Positions 5,715-11,559 of a stretch of 11,559 bases of DNA are shown here, piece by piece. Below the pieces are notes generated by a model, which searched no databases, was not told the origin of the DNA, and saw only the letters and a program-made list of their open reading frames with translations. Positions within the stretch are counted from its first letter, which is position 1. Each line of letters starts with the position of its first letter. This DNA is from Acidobacteriota bacterium (GTDB lineage Bacteria; Acidobacteriota; Vicinamibacteria; Vicinamibacterales; UBA8438): contig SXOW01000287.1 of the NCBI GenBank assembly GCA_005778315.1, positions 1-11,559 on the forward strand. Direction: 5' to 3'. The translations under genes and the position numbers were made by a program.

Positions 5715-8639
5715 GTGACCTCCCTTCCGCTCTCTCACCGGCGTCCCTCTCGCACTCCGCCTCGGCCGGGCGCCGTGCTGCTGAGCGTGGTCTGCTGGCT
5801 GTGCGTTGCGTTCGCCGGTGCGCCCCGCGCGGGGGCCCAGACCGGGGTCCGGACGCAGGAGGGGGTGGTGGTCGTCGCCTCCTTCGCGAACCTCAGTCAG
5901 CAAGCAGCCGACGATTGGATCGGCGCTGGTATCGCCGAGACGTTGGCCGCGGGGTTGTTCCAATCTGGCGCGGTCGGCCGGGCGGAGACGTTGGCTGGTC
6001 TCGACACGGCGACAGGGGAGCCGACCGCCGACGGGGCTGCCCTGCGAGCCGCGGCCCAGGGGAGGGGTGCGGCCTGGTTGGTTCACGGCAGCTATCAACA
6101 TGTGGGCTCGGCGCTGCGGATCACGGGCCGGATGATCGACGTGCGCACCGGGCTGATCGTGAACACGACCCAGGTCGATGGCGATCTGGACAATCTGTTC
6201 GGTGTGCAGGATCAACTGGCCGCCGCTGTGCACGAGTGGCTGAGCGGGACGGCCGTTGCCGTCGTGCGCTCCGCACCGACCGATCCACCCGTGCCAGCCG
6301 CACCGCGCGTCGACGGGACCCCGGGTGCGGTCACCGGTGTCGTCGCGTTGGACGGCGCGGACAATCCCCCGCGGACGCCACCGGCGACCCGTGGCGGACG
6401 TGGCGGATTTGCTGCGACGCCGGTGCTCGAGCGACCGCGCGCCGTGGTGGGGCGGGCGCTCTCCGCGCCCCAGATGGACGGTCGTCTGGACGATGCCATC
6501 TGGCAGTCCGCGACGCATCTGACCGAGTTCGTGCAAATTGCCCCGCTGGAGGGCGTGCCCGGTACGGAGGAGACCGAGGCGTGGATGGCGTATGACGACG
6601 ACCAACTCTATGTCGCGTTCTATGCCCACTACACCGAGCCCGGTATGGTTCGGGCCAACCGCGCTGACCGCGATGAAATCCGTGGCGACGACCGACTGTC
6701 CGTGCTCATCGATCCCTTTCTCGACCAACAGCGGGCGTATCAGTTCGAGGTGAACGGGTCTGGGGTGCAGGGCGACTCGATCGTGAATGCGGATGGCAGC
6801 ACGGGCGCGTCGAGCGGTCGAACCGTGCGCCCGCAGACGACCGGCGGGGTGCGACGGGCAGGCGGTGACGGCGGCGGCGGTGGCCTTAGCGGGTCTGGAC
6901 AGTTCGGGATTCGGGGCGACGAGTCCTGGGACAGCCTGTTCGTGACGGCGGGCCAACTGGTCGACGATGGGTGGACGGCGGAGATGGCGATTCCATTCAA
7001 GAGCCTTCGCTATCCGGCCGCGGCGGGCGACCGCGAGTGGGGGCTCCAGATCACGCGGATCATCCGCGGTAAGTCCGAAGCGGTCGCGTGGTCGCCCATC
7101 TCCCGCGGGGTCTCCGGACAGTTGACCCAATTTGGTGTGCTCGAAGGGCTATCCGGGTTGTCGACAAGCCGCAACCTGGAGATTCTTCCCGAGGTCACCG
7201 GCGTGCGGTTGGGGTCGTTGGACACGCGCGCGGGCACGTTCACGGACCGGGATCCGGTCGGCGATCTCGGCGTCGGCGTGAAGTATGGGATTACCCCGAA
7301 CCTGACTGCTGACCTGACCTACAACCCAGATTTTTCGCAGATCGAGTCAGACCAGCCGCAGATCGACACCAATCGGCGATTTCCGCTGTTCTTCCCCGAG
7401 CAGCGGCCGTTCTTTCTCGAGGGGCAGGAGATCTTCGCGACGCCGACCATCACGAATCTGCTGCATACCAGAACCGTCATCGATCCTCGATTTGGGGCCA
7501 AGCTGACCGGCAAGGTGGGTCGGACCACGATCGGTATCGTGGCGGCTGATGATGAGGCGCCCGGTCGGTTCGACGATCGCACGGACCCGCGGTTTGGCAC
7601 CACGGCCCAGACGTTCGTGGGGCGGGCCAGGTATGACCTGTATTCGGAGTCGTACCTGGGCACCATCGTCACCGCTCGCGAATTCGGGCACGAGTACAAC
7701 CGGGTCGGAGGGGTTGACGGTCGCTTTCGGATCGGGCGGACCCATCGGGTCAGCTTTCTGGCCGTCGCGTCCGACACGTTGAGCGACGACGTCGGGGACC
7801 AGCCGCTGAGCGGTCCGGTGCTCGAGGCCGACTACACCCGGCAGGGGCGGAACCTCGGGTATGGCGCCTCCTACAGCAGCGTTGACCCGGACTTCCGCAC
7901 CGGTAGCGGATTCCTCTCGCGCATCGACTATCGCCAGGCGGCCGGCGAGGTGTCCTCTCGATGGTGGCCCGAATCAGCCCTGATTACCTGGGGACCGACG
8001 TTCGAGTACTTGCGGCTGTATGACCACGAGGGCGTGCTGCAAGACGAGCAGATTCAGGGGCGTGTGAGTATGTCGTTCCAGCGCAACATTTCGCTGAACG
8101 GCACCGTGAGTCGCGACCTCGAGCGGTTCAACGAAATCGATTTCCAGAAGACCGGCTACGGATTGTTCGGGGTCATCAGTACCCAGCGAGTGTCCTTGGT
8201 GGGCGGCTTCAACGTCGGCGACGGTGTGCTCTTCAGCGACAGTCCCTTCCTGGGGCGAACCACGAGCGGCAATTTCCTGCTCAGCGCTCGCGCGACGTCG
8301 CGCCTCCGCGCGGAAGTCACCGGGATCTTCAGCCAGTTTGTCGACCCACGCAACAATTCCGAGATCTTCGACGTCAAGATCTTCCGCACCCGGTCGACGT
8401 ATCAGTTCACCAACCGGCTGCTGGTCCGTCACATCCTGGAATACAACACCCGGTCCGTCACGTTCGGCAACAACATCCTGCTCACCTACCGCATCAATGC
8501 GGGAACGGTCGGGTTTCTTGGCTACGACGATCGCTTCCGACAGGGGTCGCTCATCGACGCGGTTCAGTTCACCTCGAGCGCGCTCCAGCGAACAAACCGG
8601 GCGGTGTTTGCGAAGGTGTCGTATCTGTTCCGGTACTAG
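5715..8639 (+). CDS. Outer-membrane protein: TolB-like N-domain + CBM9-like domain + DUF5916 barrel
   Basis: Protein of 974 residues from GTG 5715. A signal peptide (core about 21-34, cleavage near Ala41) leads into a TolB/FlgO-like domain (about 50-178: VVVVASFANLS, GAAWLVHGSYQ, RITGRMIDVRTG, a pattern also seen beside adenylate cyclase and CadC-type regulators). A Pro-rich linker precedes a CBM9-like carbohydrate-binding fold (about 243-450: MDGRLDDAIWQSA, WMAYDDDQLYVAFYAHY, DESWDSLF, WTAEMAIPFKSLRY) with a Gly-rich insertion (about 375-392). The rest is the DUF5916 beta-barrel (RPFFLEGQEIF; ends in aromatic FRY, as outer-membrane barrels do). Function of DUF5916 is unknown; surface glycan binding or uptake is a guess. 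The open frame extends back to ATG 5574 and ATG 5646, but these overlap the Fe-S gene; GTG 5715 gives a sensible signal peptide although no ribosome binding site is evident. It follows the Fe-S gene by 37 bases and may be in the same operon. Confidence 0.85.
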   Translation: MTSLPLSHRRPSRTPPRPGAVLLSVVCWLCVAFAGAPRAGAQTGVRTQEGVVVVASFANLSQQAADDWIGAGIAETLAAGLFQSGAVGRAETLAGLDTATGEPTADGAALRAAAQGRGAAWLVHGSYQHVGSALRITGRMIDVRTGLIVNTTQVDGDLDNLFGVQDQLAAAVHEWLSGTAVAVVRSAPTDPPVPAAPRVDGTPGAVTGVVALDGADNPPRTPPATRGGRGGFAATPVLERPRAVVGRALSAPQMDGRLDDAIWQSATHLTEFVQIAPLEGVPGTEETEAWMAYDDDQLYVAFYAHYTEPGMVRANRADRDEIRGDDRLSVLIDPFLDQQRAYQFEVNGSGVQGDSIVNADGSTGASSGRTVRPQTTGGVRRAGGDGGGGGLSGSGQFGIRGDESWDSLFVTAGQLVDDGWTAEMAIPFKSLRYPAAAGDREWGLQITRIIRGKSEAVAWSPISRGVSGQLTQFGVLEGLSGLSTSRNLEILPEVTGVRLGSLDTRAGTFTDRDPVGDLGVGVKYGITPNLTADLTYNPDFSQIESDQPQIDTNRRFPLFFPEQRPFFLEGQEIFATPTITNLLHTRTVIDPRFGAKLTGKVGRTTIGIVAADDEAPGRFDDRTDPRFGTTAQTFVGRARYDLYSESYLGTIVTAREFGHEYNRVGGVDGRFRIGRTHRVSFLAVASDTLSDDVGDQPLSGPVLEADYTRQGRNLGYGASYSSVDPDFRTGSGFLSRIDYRQAAGEVSSRWWPESALITWGPTFEYLRLYDHEGVLQDEQIQGRVSMSFQRNISLNGTVSRDLERFNEIDFQKTGYGLFGVISTQRVSLVGGFNVGDGVLFSDSPFLGRTTSGNFLLSARATSRLRAEVTGIFSQFVDPRNNSEIFDVKIFRTRSTYQFTNRLLVRHILEYNTRSVTFGNNILLTYRINAGTVGFLGYDDRFRQGSLIDAVQFTSSALQRTNRAVFAKVSYLFRY

Positions 8640-8668
8640 CAGCCCGTGGTTTCACCACGGGCTGCTAG
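8636..8668. terminator. Perfect 15-bp inverted repeat spanning both stop codons of convergent genes
   Basis: CTAGCAGCCCGTGGT (8636-8650), a 3-base loop (TTC) and its exact complement (8654-8668). The plus-strand stop TAG (8637-8639) is in the left arm and the minus-strand stop (8665-8667) in the right arm. The position between convergent genes points to a bidirectional terminator or 3'-end stabiliser. Neither side has a T-run, so it is not a classical intrinsic terminator. Confidence 0.65.
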
Positions 8669-10029
8669 GCGCCGGGGGCTCCGGCCGAGGCGGGTGGGTG
8701 GTCTGGACTCTGCAGCGCTTTGAATCCGGCCCACACCATGCCAGCCATCAGGATGGCGAGCAGCAGCCAGCCCATGGCACCCGTGAACATGGCGCGGCTG
8801 AACGCGGCCCAGGTGATGGGGAACTGACTCAGGATCTCCCAGCGCTCGGCCATCCAATGCCAGGACGTGTGCGCGACAAGCGCTGACAGCAGGATGGTGC
8901 CCATGCGCTCCGCCACCAAGTAGCGGAACAGGAGGTTGAGCGCCGGTACGAGCAGGAGCAGCACCAGCAGTTGCCCCAGTTCCACCCCGATATTGAACGA
9001 CAGCAAAGAGGTCAGCAGGTGCGTGCCCGCGAACTGGAGGGTTTCGCGGAGGGCGAACGAGAAGCCAAACCCATGCACGAGGCCGAAGATGAACGTGATG
9101 GCCCAGCGCCGTCTGGTTTCCGCACCGATGATGTTTTCAAGCGCCATGTAGGCGATGGACATCGCGATCAGGGTTTCGACGAGCGGTGGAAACCAGAGCG
9201 CATCGGGGGCGAGGTTGTAGGCCGAGGCGAGCAGCGTGAACGAGTGGGCGACGGTGAAGGCTGTGACGATGACAGCCAGCGACCGGAGGCGGCGAAACGG
9301 AATGACCAGACAGGCCAGAAACAGCAGGTGGTCTGTTCCGTCCAGAATGTGCTCGAATCCCATGACCACGAAGCGCCAGGCGGCTTGGTGCCACCGAGGG
9401 TCCAAGCGCACGAGCCCGGGGTCGCCGCGCAGCTCGAAGGCGCGCTCAGCCCCGTCCGGAGGAAGGAACCGGAGCACAGTGATGACCCGCACGCCCATCC
9501 GTTCGAGACTGGGGCGGATCGAAAACTCCGAGCGGTCAGAATCAATCGGATAGTCGAACAGCACGTCCAGAACGGCCTGCTGCCATGGCAGCTGGGTACC
9601 GACCGGGAGCGGCGCACCCTGGACGTGCTCGAGCGCCCCGTCGTAGGTCTCGAAGGCCCGGCTGGAGGGGAGCGAAATTTTGATGGCGGCGATGGTGGGT
9701 GTCTCCAGCCGCGTGCCATTCTCGAAGATCCGCACCTCCTGGCCCATCCAGACCATGGCGGCTTCCTCGAACTCTCGCCGCTCACTGGCCCGCGCAAAGT
9801 CGATATACCCGGGTCCGATCGTGGAAAAGGACATGTCGGACAGCGCCTCGAGCGGGACCCGGACCAGCAGGCGAAGCCGTTGCCCCTCAGGCTTGACGAA
9901 GGCCTGCACGGTCACGTCGGCTGGGATGTCGTGGGCGCGCGGCGGGGCCGGCAATGTCAGCAGGAGGCCCATGGTGACGACTGCCAACGCAATGAGGCTG
10001 TCCGGGCGAGTCAGTCTATGGAGAGTCAT
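8665..10029 (-). CDS. HupE/UreJ_2-type polytopic membrane protein with large periplasmic N-domain
   Basis: Protein of 454 residues. A signal peptide (1 to about 32) and a periplasmic beta-rich domain of about 180 residues precede a membrane part with about seven helices. Signature segments: GFEHILDGTDHLLFL (224-238, with His227, Asp233 and His234), VTAFTVAHSFTL (His262), E285, ALENI (Glu298), FGLVHGFGFS (His319) and HTSWHWM. The family includes proteins linked to nickel or cobalt uptake for hydrogenase and urease, so metal transport is a family-level guess; the conserved His/Asp/Glu set is compatible with it. No hydrogenase or urease gene is in the window. ATG 10029 is chosen over TTG 10068, because the TTG would lie upstream of the expected transcription start of the promoter at 10069-10096. 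It converges on the DUF5916 gene with only 25 bases between the two reading frames. Confidence 0.88.
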   Translation of the reverse strand: MTLHRLTRPDSLIALAVVTMGLLLTLPAPPRAHDIPADVTVQAFVKPEGQRLRLLVRVPLEALSDMSFSTIGPGYIDFARASERREFEEAAMVWMGQEVRIFENGTRLETPTIAAIKISLPSSRAFETYDGALEHVQGAPLPVGTQLPWQQAVLDVLFDYPIDSDRSEFSIRPSLERMGVRVITVLRFLPPDGAERAFELRGDPGLVRLDPRWHQAAWRFVVMGFEHILDGTDHLLFLACLVIPFRRLRSLAVIVTAFTVAHSFTLLASAYNLAPDALWFPPLVETLIAMSIAYMALENIIGAETRRRWAITFIFGLVHGFGFSFALRETLQFAGTHLLTSLLSFNIGVELGQLLVLLLLVPALNLLFRYLVAERMGTILLSALVAHTSWHWMAERWEILSQFPITWAAFSRAMFTGAMGWLLLAILMAGMVWAGFKALQSPDHPPASAGAPGA

Positions 10030-10068
10030 GGGGTCTGCGGATTCACGCCAAGTCGGTCGCGGACGCAA

Positions 10069-10096
10069 AATATAGCGTAACTCGAAGGCATTGCAA
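10069..10096 (-). promoter_or_regulatory. Candidate promoter of the HupE/UreJ_2-type gene
   Basis: On the minus strand TTGCAA (10091-10096) and TATATT (10069-10074) are 16 bases apart, matching sigma-70 consensus at four and five of six bases. Expected initiation near 10062 gives a leader of about 33 bases before ATG 10029. TTGCAA is its own reverse complement and lies just before the plus-strand -10-like box at 10098. Confidence 0.5.
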
Positions 10097-10097
10097 G

Positions 10098-10103
10098 TAT
10101 ACT
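10098..10103 (+). promoter_or_regulatory. Possible -10 box for the propeller lipoprotein gene
   Basis: TATACT matches the -10 consensus at five of six positions, with expected initiation near 10110. The region 16-18 bases upstream has no good -35 box, so an activator or another sigma factor may be needed. It lies almost against the divergent promoter's -35 box. Confidence 0.35.
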
Positions 10104-10111
10104 GGCGGCTT

Positions 10112-10147
10112 CCGAGAGGATCTCGGAGCCCAGACGTGCGTGGGCTC
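10112..10147 (+). repeat. Two tandem hairpins in the leader of the propeller lipoprotein gene
   Basis: Hairpin 1: CCGAGA, GGA loop, TCTCGG (10112-10126). Hairpin 2: GAGCCCA, 8-base loop, TGGGCTC (10126-10147). They sit between the -10-like box and the ribosome binding site and share base 10126. No T-run follows, so an attenuator is unlikely; a stabilising 5' leader is the simplest reading. It does not match any riboswitch I recognise. Confidence 0.45.
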
Positions 10148-10164
10148 TTGCGTTCGACTTACAT

Positions 10165-10169
10165 GGAGG
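10165..10169 (+). promoter_or_regulatory. Ribosome binding site (GGAGG) fixing the start at 10177
   Basis: GGAGG ends seven bases before ATG 10177 but only one base before the in-frame ATG 10171, so the second ATG is the likely start. Confidence 0.75.
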
Positions 10170-10176
10170 CATGCCG

Positions 10177-11478
10177 ATGAACCGGAAGCAGCATCTTCTT
10201 TTTGGCTCAGCGCTGGCGACTACCGCCCTCGTTGTGGCCTGCGCGGGCGGCGCCCAGGAGTCTGGGTCCGGTGGTGGTGGCGACGCGACGGCAACCTCGG
10301 CGTTGTCGCAGAACCCCGATGACGGCGTTCCGACCTTCGAGGTGGATCCGCTCTTCCCGAAGAACCTGCCGAACCACTGGCTGATGGGCCCGACCATCGG
10401 CGTGGACGTTGACTCGCGCGACCACATCTGGGTTGTGCATCGCAACACGCCGGACAATTTCGTGCTCACCACCGAAATCGGCATGACGACCGACCCGCCG
10501 GTGGCACAGTGCTGCCAGCCCGGGCCGCCCGTCCTTGAGTTCGACCCGGAAGGCAACCTGGTGCAGGGTTGGGGTGGTCCAGGGACCGAAACCGGCGACT
10601 ACGTGTGGCCGACCTCGAACCACGGGATCACCATCGACGCGATGGACAACGTCTGGATCGGTGGCAACGGTGAGTCCGACTCGCACGTGCTCAAGATGGA
10701 TCGCCAAGGGAATTTCCTGAAGCAGTTCGGCCGGGTCAACGCCCGCATGACCGGCCCGGTCAGCGAGCGCACGGGACAGCCCACGGCGGTGCGTGACAGC
10801 TTGTCGACCGACAGCTTCGGGCGGGTCGCCAAGATCGCCATCGATAATGAAGCCAACGAGGCGTACTTCTCGGATGGCTACTTCAACCGTCGGATGGCGG
10901 TCGTCGACATGACCACCGGCGACATGAAGCGATTCTGGGGCGCCTACGGCAAGGAGCCGGATGACTCTGTCGACCTCGGTGCGTACGTCCGTGGCGACGA
11001 GTCGACCTACACGCAGTTCCGCGGTCCCGTGCACTGCGGCGAGATCGCGAAGGACGGCAAGGTGTACGTCTGCGACCGGGGCGGCGACCGAGTCCAGGTC
11101 TTCGAGAAGGACGGCACCTACGTGTCCGAGCATTTCTATGCGCCCGACACCCTCTCGCAGGGTTCCACCTGGGACATCGACTTCTCGCACGATCCCGAGC
11201 AGCGGTGGATCTATCTGGCGGACGGCCAGAACATGAAGGTCTACATCATCGAGCGCGAGACGATGCAAGCCGTCACGGCATTCGGCGATGGTGGTCGTCA
11301 GCCTGGGATGTTCTTCGCGGTCCACAGCATCGCCGTGGACTCGAAGGGCAACATCTTTACGACGGAGACGTACGAAGGGTCGCGGCTGCAGCGGTTTGTG
11401 TTCAAGGGCTATGCGCCGGTGCCCGCCGGGGCCGAGGGCGAGAACAGCCAGGGCGTGCTCTGGCCCACCACCAACTAG
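10177..11478 (+). CDS. Six-bladed beta-propeller (NHL-repeat) lipoprotein
   Basis: Protein of 433 residues. The N-terminus MNRKQHLL, a hydrophobic stretch and lipobox VVAC (Cys22) mark a lipoprotein, followed by a flexible Gly/Ser/Ala-rich linker. The rest repeats NHL-type strands: GVDVDSRDHIWVVHR, GITIDAMDNVWIGG with FLKQFG, VYVCDRGGDRVQVFEKDG and IAVDSKGNIFTTETYEGSRLQRF. Similar propellers are often annotated as peptidyl-alpha-hydroxyglycine alpha-amidating lyase-like or NHL proteins, but I see nothing proving enzymatic activity. Besides Cys22 there are four cysteines (Cys112-Cys113 in QCCQPG, Cys287, Cys299), which could form disulfides outside the cytoplasm. It appears to be a single-gene unit with its own leader and a strong terminator. 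Start chosen by GGAGG at 10165-10169; ATG 10171 would add two residues. Confidence 0.88.
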   Translation: MNRKQHLLFGSALATTALVVACAGGAQESGSGGGGDATATSALSQNPDDGVPTFEVDPLFPKNLPNHWLMGPTIGVDVDSRDHIWVVHRNTPDNFVLTTEIGMTTDPPVAQCCQPGPPVLEFDPEGNLVQGWGGPGTETGDYVWPTSNHGITIDAMDNVWIGGNGESDSHVLKMDRQGNFLKQFGRVNARMTGPVSERTGQPTAVRDSLSTDSFGRVAKIAIDNEANEAYFSDGYFNRRMAVVDMTTGDMKRFWGAYGKEPDDSVDLGAYVRGDESTYTQFRGPVHCGEIAKDGKVYVCDRGGDRVQVFEKDGTYVSEHFYAPDTLSQGSTWDIDFSHDPEQRWIYLADGQNMKVYIIERETMQAVTAFGDGGRQPGMFFAVHSIAVDSKGNIFTTETYEGSRLQRFVFKGYAPVPAGAEGENSQGVLWPTTN

Positions 11479-11513
11479 TTTCGCTCGTCGCAGTCTGAAT
11501 ATCGGGTGTTCTC

Positions 11514-11550
11514 CGGCCGGCCTCCCAAGGGGGGCCGGCCGTTCGTTTTT
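11514..11550 (+). terminator. Intrinsic terminator after the propeller lipoprotein gene
   Basis: A GC-rich stem of about 12-13 bp with one G-U wobble (left arm 11514-11526, right arm 11529-11541, tip CAAG) is followed by TTCG and five T residues. It lies 36 bases after the stop codon. Confidence 0.85.
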
Positions 11551-11559
11551 GTGCGATGG

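Noticed and set aside
6830..6890. Gly-rich stretch as a possible repeat expansion or frameshift
   Set aside because: The frame stays open and the CBM9-like domain resumes directly afterwards (DESWDSLF), so it reads as a loop insertion.
5634..7130. Minus-strand open frame of 498 codons opposite the TolB/CBM9/DUF5916 gene
   Set aside because: Low-complexity Arg/Pro/Gly-rich translation with no signal or domain, antisense to a well-supported gene.
8971..10080. Plus-strand open frame of 369 codons opposite the HupE/UreJ_2-type gene
   Set aside because: Composition is Arg/Glu/Gly-rich without motifs, whereas the minus frame has all family signature segments.
10207..11325. Minus-strand open frame of 372 codons opposite the propeller lipoprotein
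   Set aside because: Mirror of an NHL-repeat gene that has its own ribosome binding site, lipobox and terminator.
1..11559. CRISPR array, tRNA, rRNA or insertion sequence
   Set aside because: No regularly spaced direct repeats, no tRNA or rRNA-like segments and no transposase or terminal repeats were seen on either strand.

Overview
This is a GC-rich, densely coded bacterial window of about 11.6 kb with eight protein genes: seven complete, one cut off by the left edge. A didermic bacterium is clear from the many Sec, Tat and lipoprotein export signals and an outer-membrane-type barrel protein. The mix of a DPP5-type S9 peptidase, a CBM9/DUF5916 protein, a HupE/UreJ_2-type membrane protein and an NHL-propeller lipoprotein suggests Acidobacteriota (Vicinamibacteria-like) or a relative. 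That placement is inference; no rRNA or marker gene is present.

Layout: (A) 1-2601, minus strand: an exported FMN-binding-domain protein followed by an S9 dipeptidyl-peptidase-like protein that runs off the left edge. (B) 2602-2817: a divergent control region with candidate promoters in both directions. (C) 2818-8639, plus strand: a tight gene run made of a Tat-exported FAD oxidoreductase of the sarcosine-oxidase/DAO type, a second FMN-binding-domain protein (GTGA overlap), a NosR/NapH-like membrane Fe-S protein (ATGA overlap), and a large TolB-like/CBM9/DUF5916 outer-membrane protein. (D) 8636-8668: a perfect 15-bp inverted repeat containing the stop codons of two convergent genes. (E) 8665-10029, minus strand: a HupE/UreJ_2-type membrane protein. 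(F) 10030-10176: a short divergent promoter region with a structured leader. (G) 10177-11478, plus strand: a six-bladed-propeller (NHL-type) lipoprotein, closed by a strong intrinsic terminator.

The most interesting unit is 2041-5677. Two paralogous exported FMN-carrier proteins flank a periplasmic flavin dehydrogenase-like protein, next to a membrane protein with two Cx3C motifs and two [4Fe-4S] motifs. Together the second FMN protein and the Fe-S protein look like NosR split into two genes. I infer an extracytoplasmic flavin electron-transfer chain: an unknown amine or amino-acid-like substrate is oxidised by the Tat-exported FAD protein, electrons pass through covalently bound FMN, and then to or from the membrane Fe-S protein. 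The neighbouring peptidase could supply substrates, but it appears to lack its catalytic Asp. No ApbE flavin transferase, nos or nap gene lies in the window. Start codons were revised where a ribosome binding site or signal peptide argued for it.
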